From Rhizobiales bacterium 65-79 (GTDB lineage: Bacteria; Pseudomonadota; Alphaproteobacteria; Rhizobiales; Rhizobiaceae): DNA of 64,000 bases. The stretch lies in assembly GCA_001896885.1 (NCBI GenBank), contig MKRJ01000021.1, positions 62,008 through 126,007 of the forward strand, written 5' to 3'. The notes below the pieces were generated by a model that ran no database searches, was not told where the DNA came from, and saw only the letters and a list, made by a program, of their open reading frames with translations. Shown in pieces: positions 7,669 through 17,061 of this stretch. Each line of letters begins with the position of its first letter. Positions within the stretch are counted from its first letter, which is position 1. Position numbers and translations under genes: made by a program.

Positions 7669-9612
7669 ATGATTCCCGGCGGCGTCACTGAGATAATTGC
7701 CTACTTTTCCGGCTATCTGCATCTCCTCGAACAAGTCCAGCTCGACCGCGCGGCTCCACACGACCCGGCGCTTTTGCTGAAGGTCGGGAAAACCGAGTTC
7801 GACCATACCGATCCGGCGGGTCTGCCGTTCACGCCCGCGACCCTGGATTCCGAGTCCATCAGCTACACTGTGCTCACCCAAAATCACTATCCCCTCTTCA
7901 ACGGCTGGCTGCCGCATCCAGGCGGGCCGGAGTTTTTCGGTCAGTTTGCGGCCAACTTCACTCCTGTTCCATTCACGCTGACGCTCCAATTGAGCCCCTT
8001 GAGTTCCTTGGAGTTCGGCCCGGCGCTGCCGGAGGCCGATCCCTCGCAGTTGTGGGCGCAGATCGAGCAGGTCAACAAGCTGGTTGCGAACCAGCTGGTG
8101 GACGTCGATCCGACCAGCCAGGCCGCGACGCTCAACGCGGCCGGCTCCGGCGAGCAGATCGACCACATGATGGTCCAGGCCGATTCCTATCTGCCGAGCG
8201 GCTTTGCGGGCCTGCAGACGATCGAGACGAACGGGCCGGTTCTCCTCCAGTCCAATCTTGATGCGCAATCCTTGGTCGATGCGCACGATTCGGCGTTGGC
8301 GGGTGGCAGCGCGCCTCAGATCACATTGCAGCCCGGCGAATATATTAACGGCGTTTTCAGTCCGGTGGCCACGGCCTCGGTACCGACCGTCGACCCGCCC
8401 GACTACACTCTTCCCCCGACCAATGTGATGGGCCAGATCAACAGCGGGCTGGAGGTGATCGCCGGCAGCAACACGCTGGTCAACAGCGCCGGCATCATCG
8501 ACGGCAACGTCCAGCACCTCACCATGCTGGTGGTCGGAAACGCCTACAGCACGAACGCGATCTTCCAGACCAACATCCTGCACGACGTCGACTCGATCAC
8601 GACGGCGGCGGGCGGCGCGCCGCTCAATATCGCGACCGGCGGCAACATCCTCAACAACATCGCGGATTTCCAGACGCCGCACTTGATCTCGATCACGGGC
8701 ACAAGCTCGACGAACACGTCCTGGCACGTCGACGTGGTCCAGGGCAACTTCTACAATATGAACGTGTGCGTGCAGACCAATGTGATGGCGGCTGGCAGCA
8801 CCAGCTTCCAGACGACCGAAACGAGCTTCTACAAGCTCGTTACCGGCGGGAACGAGCAGATCAACGGATATCTCTGCGACTCGTATGGCAGCCCTTACGA
8901 TCTCATCGTGGTCGAAGGCAGCTACAACCACGCGAACCTGATCTTCCAGAACAACATCATCCTCAACGACGACGTCGTCAAAGCCATTCTCGATACCGGG
9001 ACATCGACGGGAATGTCGATCTCGACCGGCGGCAATTTGATGACCAACTATGCCAGCATCACCGATTACGGGCCGAGCCAGGTGGGCACGCTTTCGGCCG
9101 ATCTGGCGGCGCACGCCATGGGGATCGACCAGAAGTCCTTCGATTCTCTTATTGCGTCCCTTACGCCGGACAACGGCACCCATCAGCTCAATGTGCTGGT
9201 GGTCACCGGCGACTATTACGACGTGAACGTGATCTCACAGAACAACGTCCTGTCGGACCCGAACACCGCGATACAGATGATGACGGCGGCGGGCGGGGAA
9301 GGCACGACCTCCACCGAATCGATCTCGACGGGCGCGAACCAGACCATCAACGTCGCCCAGATCGTCAGCGCCGGCACGCTGGGGTCGCAGCTTGTCGGCG
9401 GTCAGTATTATTCGGATTCGCTTCTCGTCCAGGCAAACATCACGACCGAAGACAGCCACGTCACGACCCAGGACCCGAACGCGCTCGCCAGCGAGGTGAT
9501 CGCATTCATCGGCTCGGGCGACACGGACACATCAGCAGCGGCAACGCATACCGACATTCCCGGCACGAGCGACAGCGCCCATCACAGCATGCTGGCCAGC
9601 CTGGCGGCGTGA
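7669..9612 (+). CDS. Large beta-repeat protein, putative type I secretion substrate
   Basis: 647 residues, start fixed by GAGGAGGA just upstream. No Sec signal and no RTX motif. From about residue 285 two alternating modules recur four times. Module A is L-x-V-V-x-G-x-Y-x-x-x-N-x-I-x-Q-x-N (near 285, 354, 411, 508, with a degenerate fifth copy near 577). Module B is I-x-T-G-G-N-x-x-x-N-x-A-x-I (near 318, 387, 448, 550). This periodicity fits a parallel beta-helix or adhesin-like shaft. The N-terminal 250 residues are non-repetitive, and the C-terminus ends H-H-S-M-L-A-S-L-A-A. Its position directly before the exporter makes it the most likely cargo. I know of no named family; function (adhesion, matrix, biofilm) is open. 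Confidence 0.85.
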   Translation: MIPGGVTEIIAYFSGYLHLLEQVQLDRAAPHDPALLLKVGKTEFDHTDPAGLPFTPATLDSESISYTVLTQNHYPLFNGWLPHPGGPEFFGQFAANFTPVPFTLTLQLSPLSSLEFGPALPEADPSQLWAQIEQVNKLVANQLVDVDPTSQAATLNAAGSGEQIDHMMVQADSYLPSGFAGLQTIETNGPVLLQSNLDAQSLVDAHDSALAGGSAPQITLQPGEYINGVFSPVATASVPTVDPPDYTLPPTNVMGQINSGLEVIAGSNTLVNSAGIIDGNVQHLTMLVVGNAYSTNAIFQTNILHDVDSITTAAGGAPLNIATGGNILNNIADFQTPHLISITGTSSTNTSWHVDVVQGNFYNMNVCVQTNVMAAGSTSFQTTETSFYKLVTGGNEQINGYLCDSYGSPYDLIVVEGSYNHANLIFQNNIILNDDVVKAILDTGTSTGMSISTGGNLMTNYASITDYGPSQVGTLSADLAAHAMGIDQKSFDSLIASLTPDNGTHQLNVLVVTGDYYDVNVISQNNVLSDPNTAIQMMTAAGGEGTTSTESISTGANQTINVAQIVSAGTLGSQLVGGQYYSDSLLVQANITTEDSHVTTQDPNALASEVIAFIGSGDTDTSAAATHTDIPGTSDSAHHSMLASLAA

Positions 9613-9669
9613 CGCGATCGAAGGCGCAGCATCGACGTAGCCTGAAACGGCGAACGAGTGGAGGAACTT

Positions 9670-11589
9670 GTGAGCGAAAACGGACGCCAGGGGGCAGACG
9701 GGGGCGGAAAGCGGACGCAAACGAACTCGACTCCTCCTCTGATGGAAATGGAAATCGCCGGTCCCGAGCCCTCGGCCGGCGACGCCCCGATCGCCGAAGC
9801 GACGTCTCCATTTGCGACCAGGGCCGCCAAGCCCGGATCGGGCGGCGGAGCCAACAACAGCGGCCCCGCCCTGCCGCTCCCGAAGGAACGGCGCTGGCGC
9901 GATCGCGACTTCCGCGACGTCCTGACCGTCGGCATGAGCGACATCCGGCGCAGCATGATCGTCGTCGCGGTATTCTCCTTCTGGATCAACCTCCTGATCC
10001 TCGGCGTACCGGTCTATCTGTTCAACATCTCCGACCGGGTGCTGACCAGTCGCAGTATCGATACGCTGATCATGCTGACGATCGTCATTATCGGGGCGAT
10101 CTTGAGCCACGTGTTTCTGGACATGGTCCGGCGATTCATCCTGATGCGCGTCGCGGTGGATGTCGAAACGCGGCTCGGGGCGCCGGTGGTGAGCGCTGCC
10201 GCCCGGGCTTCCCAAAACGGCTCCAGCGCGGAGTTCCAGGTCCTGAGCGACCTCCAGCAGGTCCGGAACTTCATCACGGGACCTGTCCTGCTCACCATGC
10301 TCGACGCTCCCGTCGCTCCGATCTACCTGCTGGCGGTTTTTCTCATTCATCCCGATCTCGGCTGGATCGTCACGATTACGGGCGTGGCGCTGCTGACATT
10401 CGCCGTCCTCAACCAGAAGCTCACCGCCGTTCCCTTTGCGCGTTCCACCGCTTTTGCGGTGCGCGCCAATCTGCAGGCCGACGCCATGGCGCGGAACGCA
10501 GGCGTGATGAACGCCATGGGAATGGTCCCGGAAGGCGTCCAGATATGGGGCCGCGAAACGGCGGAATCGTTGAAGGCCCAGATGGTCGCGCAGAACCGCA
10601 ACACCATCATCTCCGGTCTCTCCAGATTCGTCAGGCTGTGCACGCAGATCGCGATATTGGGCTGGGGCGCGCATCTGGCCCTCACGGCGCAGCTCACGGC
10701 GGGAATGATGATCGCGGCATCCATCGTCGGCAGCCGCGCCCTGGCCCCGATCGAGGGTACGATCGACGGCTGGCGCAGCTTCGTGCATGCCCGCACGGCC
10801 TATGCGCGGGTCAGCGCGCTGTTGCGCAACTCGTCCCTCAACCTGGAGCGACTTCGGGTTCCAAGGCCGACCGGGCGGCTGAACGTCGAGCGCATCCTTT
10901 ACGTGCCGCCTCCGCAGAAACGCGTCATCCTCAACAGCGTCAGCCTGTCGTTGGAACCCGGCGAGTCGCTGGCGATCGTGGGGCCGTCCGGAAGTGGCAA
11001 GACCACGCTCGGGCGGATGCTGGTCGGCTCGATCGCGCCGACCGCCGGCACGGTCAGGCTGGACTTGATGGACCTGCGCAACTGGGATCCGCTGCAGCTC
11101 GGCGAAAACATCGGATACCTGCCGCAGGACGTTCAGCTTTTCCCCGGTTCCATCAAGGCGAATATCGCCCGGATGCGGTCGGATGCCAGCGATGCCGCGA
11201 TCTTCGAGGCGGCGGAAATGGCGGATGTGCATGAGCTGATATCGAGCTTCTCGCAGGGCTACGAAACCGTGGTCGCCATGGACGGCAGCCCGCTCTCTGG
11301 CGGACAGAAGCAGCGCGTGGCGCTTGCCCGGGCGTTCTTCAACAATCCTCGCCTCATGGTGCTCGACGAACCGAATTCGAACCTCGACTCGCCCGGCGAG
11401 GCGGCGCTGGCGCGCGCGCTGCTGCGAGCGAAGCAGAAGGGCATCACCGTCGTCGCCATCACGCAGCGGCCGACGCTGCTCACCAGCGTCGACAAGATCC
11501 TCTTGCTCGACCAGGGCATGGTGAAGGCGATCGGCAACCGCGACGAGATTCTTCCCGCTCTTCTGGGGCGGGCGCCGGCGGCCGCGTAG
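9670..11589 (+). CDS. Type I secretion ABC transporter (permease-ATPase, PrtD/HlyB type)
   Basis: About 639 residues from GTG 9670, which has GGAGG 5 nt upstream; a GTG at 9658 is less well placed. A low-complexity cytosolic extension of about 85 residues precedes five to six membrane helices. The ATPase has Walker A G-P-S-G-S-G-K-T, signature L-S-G-G-Q-K-Q-R and Walker B L-M-V-L-D-E-P-N-S-N-L-D, all typical of PrtD-type exporters. No C39 peptidase-like domain is present. The H-loop, normally T-H-R-P, reads I-T-Q-R-P (codon CAG at 11464-11466). It would export the two upstream repeat proteins together with the HlyD adaptor and an outer-membrane TolC-type protein encoded elsewhere. Confidence 0.93.
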   Translation: MSENGRQGADGGGKRTQTNSTPPLMEMEIAGPEPSAGDAPIAEATSPFATRAAKPGSGGGANNSGPALPLPKERRWRDRDFRDVLTVGMSDIRRSMIVVAVFSFWINLLILGVPVYLFNISDRVLTSRSIDTLIMLTIVIIGAILSHVFLDMVRRFILMRVAVDVETRLGAPVVSAAARASQNGSSAEFQVLSDLQQVRNFITGPVLLTMLDAPVAPIYLLAVFLIHPDLGWIVTITGVALLTFAVLNQKLTAVPFARSTAFAVRANLQADAMARNAGVMNAMGMVPEGVQIWGRETAESLKAQMVAQNRNTIISGLSRFVRLCTQIAILGWGAHLALTAQLTAGMMIAASIVGSRALAPIEGTIDGWRSFVHARTAYARVSALLRNSSLNLERLRVPRPTGRLNVERILYVPPPQKRVILNSVSLSLEPGESLAIVGPSGSGKTTLGRMLVGSIAPTAGTVRLDLMDLRNWDPLQLGENIGYLPQDVQLFPGSIKANIARMRSDASDAAIFEAAEMADVHELISSFSQGYETVVAMDGSPLSGGQKQRVALARAFFNNPRLMVLDEPNSNLDSPGEAALARALLRAKQKGITVVAITQRPTLLTSVDKILLLDQGMVKAIGNRDEILPALLGRAPAAA

Positions 11590-11626
11590 GAAAGATCGCG
11601 CAAGGAAGCCGGGTGGGGAAACCTCA

Positions 11627-12967
11627 ATGCTCAGCAAATGGGAACCGATGCAGGAATGGCAGACCGAAGTTCCGCGGTCGACCTTGTTGTGGACTATCCT
11701 CGGCTTCAGTTTCCTCGTCGTTACTTTCTCGGCTTTCGGCGTCTGGTCGAACTACGCCAAGATCGCAGGCGCCGTCGTCACCACCGGCACGTTCGTGGCC
11801 ACCGGAGAAAACAAGACCATCCAGCATCTCGAAGGTGGCGTCATCCGGCAGATACTCGTTCAGGAAGGCGATCTCGTGGTGCCCGGCCAGCCGCTGATGG
11901 TGCTGGACGACACCGCGGCCCGCGCCGAGCTTCGGCGCCTGACATTGGTGCGGGATCAACTCCAGGCCCAGGCGGCGCGGCTGATGGCGGAAGCCGAAGA
12001 GAAGACGAGTTTCGAGTTTCCCGCATCCCTGGCCAAGGATGCGGATGATCCCGAAGTCGAAGCCATTCTGGCCGAACAGAAGCTCACCTTCAACGCGCGC
12101 CGCAAGAACCTGGACGGAAATCTCGACGTGCTGAAGCAGGGCGAAGCCGCGCTGCTTGACCGCATCGACGGTTCGGATGCCCAGAAGCAGGCGATGATCA
12201 GCCAGATCGGGCTTTTCAAGAAGGAACTCGACGCCAAGGAGCAGTTGCTGGTCAAGGGCCTCGTGCTCAAGCCCGAGGTGCTTGCGCTGCAGCGGGCCCT
12301 CGCCAGCGCGGCCGGCGAGGTCGGAAGGCTGGACGCGGACATGGCCAATGCTCGCGACGAGATCTCCCGCACCCATCGCCAGATGATCGCCGTGCGCACC
12401 AATGCGGTGGCGACGGCCTTCGACCAGCTCCACGACGTGCGCGCCAATCTCGGCGACACGCTGCAGCGCATCCGCGCGGCCCAGGATGTCCTGGAGCGCA
12501 CCCAGATCACGGCTCCGGTCCGGGGCGTCGTCGTCAATCTCAGGTACCACACGATCGGCGGCGTCGTGGGCGCAGGATCGCCGATCCTCCAGATCGTGCC
12601 CGTCGACAATCCGCTTCTCATCGAGGCGCGCATCCGGCCGCAGGACATCGAGCATGTGAAGGAAGGTCAGTATGCCTCGGTCCGGCTGACCGCGCTGCCG
12701 CAGCGCATAACGCCAATGATAAACGCCGATGTCATCTATATCTCTGCGGACGCGTTGCCGTCGGAACAGCCCGGCTCGGGGCAGCCCGATGAATATGTCG
12801 TGCGCGTGAAACTGGACACCGCCGATCTGGAAAAGGAACTGCCGCACTTCCGCCCGGCCGCCGGCATGCCGGCGGAAGTCTACATCAAGACCAGCGGACG
12901 CACGTTCTTCCAGTACGTGACCGAACCGATCAAGGAAAGCATGACGCGGGCATTCCGGGAACCCTGA
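11627..12967 (+). CDS. HlyD-family membrane fusion protein of the type I secretion system
   Basis: 446 residues with one N-terminal membrane anchor (about 20-42), then a split lipoyl/barrel-sandwich segment (I-Q-H-L-E-G-G-V-I-R-Q-I-L-V-Q-E-G-D-x-V), a long periplasmic coiled coil (about 105-290) and the second half of the lipoyl domain (I-T-A-P-V-R-G-V-V), followed by the beta-barrel. This is the PrtE/HlyD architecture, bridging the inner-membrane exporter to an outer-membrane TolC-type channel. It starts 37 nt after the ABC exporter gene, with GGGGAAA as ribosome site. No TolC-like gene is in the window. Confidence 0.93.
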   Translation: MLSKWEPMQEWQTEVPRSTLLWTILGFSFLVVTFSAFGVWSNYAKIAGAVVTTGTFVATGENKTIQHLEGGVIRQILVQEGDLVVPGQPLMVLDDTAARAELRRLTLVRDQLQAQAARLMAEAEEKTSFEFPASLAKDADDPEVEAILAEQKLTFNARRKNLDGNLDVLKQGEAALLDRIDGSDAQKQAMISQIGLFKKELDAKEQLLVKGLVLKPEVLALQRALASAAGEVGRLDADMANARDEISRTHRQMIAVRTNAVATAFDQLHDVRANLGDTLQRIRAAQDVLERTQITAPVRGVVVNLRYHTIGGVVGAGSPILQIVPVDNPLLIEARIRPQDIEHVKEGQYASVRLTALPQRITPMINADVIYISADALPSEQPGSGQPDEYVVRVKLDTADLEKELPHFRPAAGMPAEVYIKTSGRTFFQYVTEPIKESMTRAFREP

Positions 12968-13022
12968 CGATGCCGATCAGGGCAGCCTCGAGCCGGATGG
13001 GAGGGCCTGTGGCCGAAAGCAG

Positions 13023-13253
13023 ATGGAACAATATGTCGAACCGCTGAGACAGCTGGCTGCGGCCATCACCTGGGACGAGATCATCGTCGCACTGAGGACG
13101 GCCGGTCCAGCCTATCTGGGCGCGGTGCTGGCGCTCCCGATCGGGACTCTCCTCATGATCCTCGTGATGCTGGGTTGGGCGCGCACGCGGCGCGCGGCGC
13201 TTCGCCGTCTTGCGTATCGGGAAGTCACGCGCGCCGAAAATCGGAGGGGATGA
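13023..13253 (+). CDS. Small membrane protein of the secretion locus
   Basis: 76 residues with one clear transmembrane helix in the middle (Y-L-G-A-V-L-A-L-P-I-G-T-L-L-M-I-L-V-M), then an Arg-rich C-terminal tail. The family is unrecognised. Its stop codon overlaps the start region of the next gene, so the two are probably co-translated. Position 56 nt after the HlyD gene suggests a role linked to the exporter, but nothing in the sequence shows it. Confidence 0.55.
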   Translation: MEQYVEPLRQLAAAITWDEIIVALRTAGPAYLGAVLALPIGTLLMILVMLGWARTRRAALRRLAYREVTRAENRRG

Positions 13254-13747
13254 TGACTGTTCCGCACGATCCCATCGTATGGTGCCTTGTAGGGTTCATC
13301 GGTTTCGAGGCGCTGGTTTGCTGGCTCGCCCTGCGCCGCGTCTCGAAGATGATCGACGCGGCGTTGCGGGAACAGAACGTCGCGACCGATCTTGTGCGCA
13401 AATTCGTTGCGCTCCGCTCCGAGGTGATAGGCGACAAGTTCGCGTCAGAGGAGTTGAGGAACGCCGTTTCCGAATTTTCGCGCGAATTCTTCAGGCGGAA
13501 GAAGGGCATCAACTATTCGTACCTGCTCGGCCGCATCGATTTCGACGACCCGGCGCTGGCGAAATATTTCCGCTGCATCCTGACCGGAATGTTCGCGCAG
13601 ACCTATTACCGGTTCGAGGATGGACCGGCGGAGCGCTATAAATTGCTCAACCGGCTAATCGAGGACCAGGACCACTACGACACCGCCTGCCGCCTCCGGC
13701 TCGCGGACGAACTGCTCGCGGAGCTTCGCGGGCCGATCGCGGCATAG
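13253..13747 (+). CDS. Hypothetical N-terminally anchored protein
   Basis: 164 residues from the ATG at 13253, placed 5 nt after GGAGG; an ATG at 13250 is the alternative. One N-terminal hydrophobic helix (V-W-C-L-V-G-F-I-G-F-E-A-L-V-C-W-L) is followed by a charged, mostly helical cytosolic region with many aromatic residues (N-Y-S-Y-L-L-G-R-I-D-F-D-D). The start overlaps the stop of the preceding gene. The family is unknown to me; the context implies membership of the secretion operon. It is convergent with the glycosyltransferase at 13825. Confidence 0.6.
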   Translation: MTVPHDPIVWCLVGFIGFEALVCWLALRRVSKMIDAALREQNVATDLVRKFVALRSEVIGDKFASEELRNAVSEFSREFFRRKKGINYSYLLGRIDFDDPALAKYFRCILTGMFAQTYYRFEDGPAERYKLLNRLIEDQDHYDTACRLRLADELLAELRGPIAA

Positions 13748-13824
13748 CGGCACATAATCGGCACCGAACAGCTCCGGCCACGACGGCCGGCGGCCCCCGC
13801 CGACAGCTTCGGCGTCCCTGCCAT

Positions 13825-14757
13825 TCAGCCGGCGAAGAGATTTCGGGCACGGGCACGGAAAGCCGTGTCGATCGCCACGAAGCGGGCTCGCGCCGCAAGA
13901 CCCATTGCGCGTTTGGATGCGGCGGGCTCCTTGATCAGTGCCTCTACCGCGCGTTCGAGTTCGACCGGATCGACGAAGAAATTCGTGCCGAGATGGCGTG
14001 GCTCCGAGCGGTTGGCGGGAACGAGAACGCCGCATTCGGGCGTGATATGCTCGTTCATCGGGGGAGCATCGGTGGTGAGGACCACCGCGCCGACGGACAT
14101 CGCCTCCACGATATAGTGCCCCCACCCTTCCGAGCGCGAGGGACAAAGGTGAATGCCGCAGCGGTTCTGAAGTTCGCGCAATTGCTCGCGGGGGAGATAG
14201 CCCGGCAAAAGCCTGATATTCTCCGGCAGGTCGCGCAGCGCGTGCTCCCGGCTCTGAACGAGGACCAGTTCCGGCCATTCCGGGTGCTTGCGCCACAACG
14301 CGATGAGTTCCTCGGTTCCTTTCAGCGTATTGGCGCCGGCCATATGAAGAAAGCCGTTCCAGTCTTTCTCCACGGCCGGATCGAGGCAATCCTCCGACGT
14401 AAAACCGAGCAGGGACGTTTTCACCCCCAGCGAGGAGAATATCTGCTGGGCATGCCTGGTCTTCGCCAGCACGCAGCCGACATGGGCGAGACGATGGATG
14501 TGTCTGTGCGGAAAGCGCTCCTGGTTCGGAACAAGCCAGCGCGTCGCCGCCGCGGAATACCAGAGCGGGAATATCCGCTCGATGAAGAGGAGATGGTCGG
14601 CGATCTTCCGCCGCAGCAGCCAATCGAGCAAATTGCGCCGGCGGCTGTGCAACGTCAGGACGCATCCGCCGGGGCGGCCAATCGCCTCGGCGAGGATCTC
14701 GCAATCGCGCCTCATGCCGTATTCGTTCGAGCGCGCGACGATGAGCGCGTCGATCAT
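13825..14757 (-). CDS. Glycosyltransferase family 1-like
   Basis: 310 residues, GT-B fold glycosyltransferase. The C-terminal nucleotide-sugar domain carries P-S-R-S-E-G-W-G-H-Y-I-V-E-A-M-S-V-G-A-V-V, the E-x7-E-type signature of GT4/GT1-like enzymes, preceded by I-R-L-L-P-G-Y-L-P-R-E-Q-L. The N-terminal acceptor domain is short. The ATG overlaps the stop of the GT2 gene upstream (ATGA), so the two form a minus-strand pair. It probably adds a sugar to a surface glycan or a peptide/lipid acceptor; donor and acceptor are unknown. Confidence 0.88.
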   Translation of the reverse strand: MIDALIVARSNEYGMRRDCEILAEAIGRPGGCVLTLHSRRRNLLDWLLRRKIADHLLFIERIFPLWYSAAATRWLVPNQERFPHRHIHRLAHVGCVLAKTRHAQQIFSSLGVKTSLLGFTSEDCLDPAVEKDWNGFLHMAGANTLKGTEELIALWRKHPEWPELVLVQSREHALRDLPENIRLLPGYLPREQLRELQNRCGIHLCPSRSEGWGHYIVEAMSVGAVVLTTDAPPMNEHITPECGVLVPANRSEPRHLGTNFFVDPVELERAVEALIKEPAASKRAMGLAARARFVAIDTAFRARARNLFAG

Positions 14758-15680
14758 GCGTTCGCCCCCTTGCCGTTGCTGGGCCGGCCGGGCGGGAGAT
14801 AGGGCAGCTTTCGCGCTCGGCGGCCGCGGCTGTAGCGAAGCAGGCCCCGCAGGAAACCTTTGGGCAGATGCTTCGCCCTGGCCAGGGCCCGCATTTCGGC
14901 AAGGGCGGAGCGGAACCTGCCACCCAGGATGGTCTTCAGGATCACCCGGCAGGACAGATAGGATAAGAGATCGTCAAAGCCCTCGTCCCTGAAGCGGGGA
15001 TGGCGTCCGACAAGCTGGTCGAGCGCTGCGACATATCCCACCGGATCGCGCGATATCGAATCGCTGCTCTGGTACTTCACGACATCCGAACCGGTGCCGA
15101 GGACGATCGTGTGACGCAGGCTCAGCCGAAGCAGGAGGTCGCGATCCTGATGCCTCGGCAAACCATTGTCGAAGCCGCCGATTTCCTGGAGGGCAGTGCG
15201 CCGGACGGCAATCGACGAACAGGTGAGAGGAATGGCGTGGCTGACGAGAAGGTGAGCCAACGCACGGCCTTCCACGGATGTCGAGGGAACCGTCGCGGGT
15301 TTCTCCCTTGCGCCGGTGACGACGGCAAAGCCGTCGAGAACGGCATCGACGCCGGGGTGCTGGTCGAAATAGCGGACCAGCCGCTCGACCCTGCCGCTCT
15401 TGAAGACATCGTCGGAATCGAGGAAGGCTATGACAGGCGCGGTCGAAACGGCGATGCCTTGATTTCGCGCCACGTTGGCGTTCGCCTTCGAGGGAAGCCG
15501 CTCGAAACGCAGGCGCTGGTCATGGATATCGCCGATGACCGATGCGGTCAGGTCCGTGGATGCGTCGTCGACAACGATCACTTCCATATCGGGCGCTCCG
15601 CTGGCAAGCACGCTGCCCAGCGCCCGGCCGATTACCTGCGCCCTGTTGTGCACAGGTATGACGATCGCGATTGAGGCCAA
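14754..15680 (-). CDS. Glycosyltransferase family 2
   Basis: The GT-A domain starts I-A-I-V-I-P-V-H-N-R-A and has V-I-V-V-D-D-A-S-T-D, the L-D-S-D-D metal site (D-x-D) and a later G-L-P-R-H-Q-D-R-D-L-L-L-R-L, which fits the catalytic Q/R-x-x-R-W-like region. No ATG lies near the domain start. TTG at 15680 with AAGGACG upstream gives a typical length (308 residues); TTG at 15824 is an alternative, and the frame stays open to 16085 without protein-like sequence. It overlaps the next glycosyltransferase by 4 nt. It is divergent from the GT8-like gene. Confidence 0.85.
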   Translation of the reverse strand: MASIAIVIPVHNRAQVIGRALGSVLASGAPDMEVIVVDDASTDLTASVIGDIHDQRLRFERLPSKANANVARNQGIAVSTAPVIAFLDSDDVFKSGRVERLVRYFDQHPGVDAVLDGFAVVTGAREKPATVPSTSVEGRALAHLLVSHAIPLTCSSIAVRRTALQEIGGFDNGLPRHQDRDLLLRLSLRHTIVLGTGSDVVKYQSSDSISRDPVGYVAALDQLVGRHPRFRDEGFDDLLSYLSCRVILKTILGGRFRSALAEMRALARAKHLPKGFLRGLLRYSRGRRARKLPYLPPGRPSNGKGANA

Positions 15681-15921
15681 CAGTGGAAGCCCGTCCTTCG
15701 GCAAGCGCCATGCCCTGACCCGGTAGTACAACGGCGCCGGGACCTTTGGTAAATCCGGAATCGGCGCGATGCAATGGCGTGCCGTTCTCCCGGATGGGCA
15801 GTGGAGCCGGAACGAATCAACCAACCGGCGCCACGACTGGGTCGGGCGGCTTTGACAGCGACACGGTCTTTTCCTAACAGTGCCGTCTGATCTGGACCTC
15901 AACAAAGATCGCTGCCTGGTG

Positions 15922-17061
15922 ATGAACTCGATCCCGAGAACCGGCTCATCTTCCCTTTCCGATCGAGGGCCGGCGCAGCAGCCGTCGGCCCGGAACGCCG
16001 TCTGCCTGTGCACGGACCGGAACATGCTCATTCCGGCATTGTTCGTTGCCGACGCGGTCCGATCGCGTGCATCGTCTTCGGCCAATCCCTACGATGTGAT
16101 CGTGTTTTGCGAGCCGTCGGAGGCGAGCCATGTCCATCGCGAGTGGATGGAGCGACGCGGCATAATCCTGTGCGACACGATGGACTTGTCGCGCCAGCGC
16201 GGCGTAGGCAAATTTTCCGGCAGGCTGACCGCGGCAGCACTGATGAAATTGTCCATTGCCGGACATCTGGCCGGCCAATACGACAAGATCCTCTATCTTG
16301 ACGCCGACCTGACCATTCACGGCGATGTCGGCGCGCTCTTCTCGCTCGACATGGCTGGATTCGCGCTCGCCGCGGCACCGGCCGGCCGGATCCTCACGGG
16401 TTTGAGCGCTGCCAGACAAAAAGCCATGCTGGATCATTTCCAGGCGCTCGGAATGTCCGTCCCCTACCGCTATTTCAATTCCGGCGTTCTTCTTATCGAT
16501 GTGGCGAAATGGAACGACGAAGAGGTGGGTGAACGGGCGCTGTCCTTTGTCCGGGCGAACCCCGATCTGTGCATCCTGGTGGACGAGGATGCGCTGAATG
16601 CCGTCCTGGACGGGAATTTCCTGGAGCTGTCGCCGATCTGGAACATGGACCCGCTCTCGGCGACATCGCGGATCGTCCGGGATGCCGTGCTCCCCGTCAT
16701 CATTCATCATTACGGAGAAGACAAGCCCTGGCGCCGCTACGGATACCGCAAGCGGCTCTTCCCCGACCGCTCCGCATACCGGCTCTACGAGGCATTCCTG
16801 AAAGACACGCCGTGGCCCGGATGGCTCCGCGAGCAGTGGACGGGCAAGGATCTGCGCGCCAATGTGGAGTGGGAGATCAGGCGGTTTACCCGCAGGCTGC
16901 GCGGCAGGCTCGACGAGCCTTCCGCCTCACAACGCAACGCTCGCGCCAAGGCCGTGGTGCGTCGTTGCATGGAGGAGCGCTTCGCCGACGTGGAGCAGGG
17001 GTTGGTGACGCGCCGGGACGGCATCTTGCGGCTGGCTGGCCAGGGCGCCATCACCGCATGA
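15922..17061 (+). CDS. Glycosyltransferase family 8-like
   Basis: 379 residues from ATG 15922 (a GTG at 15880 is possible; neither has a strong ribosome site). The fold starts A-V-C-L-C-T-D-R-N-M-L-I-P-A and has the GT8 metal motif in K-I-L-Y-L-D-A-D-L-T-I and the C-terminal I-I-H-H-Y-G-E-D-K-P-W, both hallmarks of retaining GT8 enzymes (LPS galactosyl/glucosyltransferases, glycogenin). The last 100 residues are basic and unassigned. The 3' end overlaps the FAD oxidoreductase gene (ATGA). It heads a three-gene plus-strand operon. Confidence 0.88.
   Translation: MNSIPRTGSSSLSDRGPAQQPSARNAVCLCTDRNMLIPALFVADAVRSRASSSANPYDVIVFCEPSEASHVHREWMERRGIILCDTMDLSRQRGVGKFSGRLTAAALMKLSIAGHLAGQYDKILYLDADLTIHGDVGALFSLDMAGFALAAAPAGRILTGLSAARQKAMLDHFQALGMSVPYRYFNSGVLLIDVAKWNDEEVGERALSFVRANPDLCILVDEDALNAVLDGNFLELSPIWNMDPLSATSRIVRDAVLPVIIHHYGEDKPWRRYGYRKRLFPDRSAYRLYEAFLKDTPWPGWLREQWTGKDLRANVEWEIRRFTRRLRGRLDEPSASQRNARAKAVVRRCMEERFADVEQGLVTRRDGILRLAGQGAITA

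Noticed and set aside
7591..9183. Long open frame on the minus strand opposite the 647-aa repeat protein
   Set aside because: It is Arg/Val/Asp-rich, has no motif and mirrors the codon bias of the plus-strand gene, which has a strong ribosome site and clear amino-acid repeats.
6554..9612. RTX toxins or adhesins
   Set aside because: No GGxGxDxxx nonapeptide repeats are present in either protein; only the exporter context suggests type I secretion.
9532..11637. About 700-codon minus-strand open frame opposite the ABC exporter
   Set aside because: The plus strand encodes a complete exporter with all ATPase motifs; the antisense frame is an effect of high GC content.
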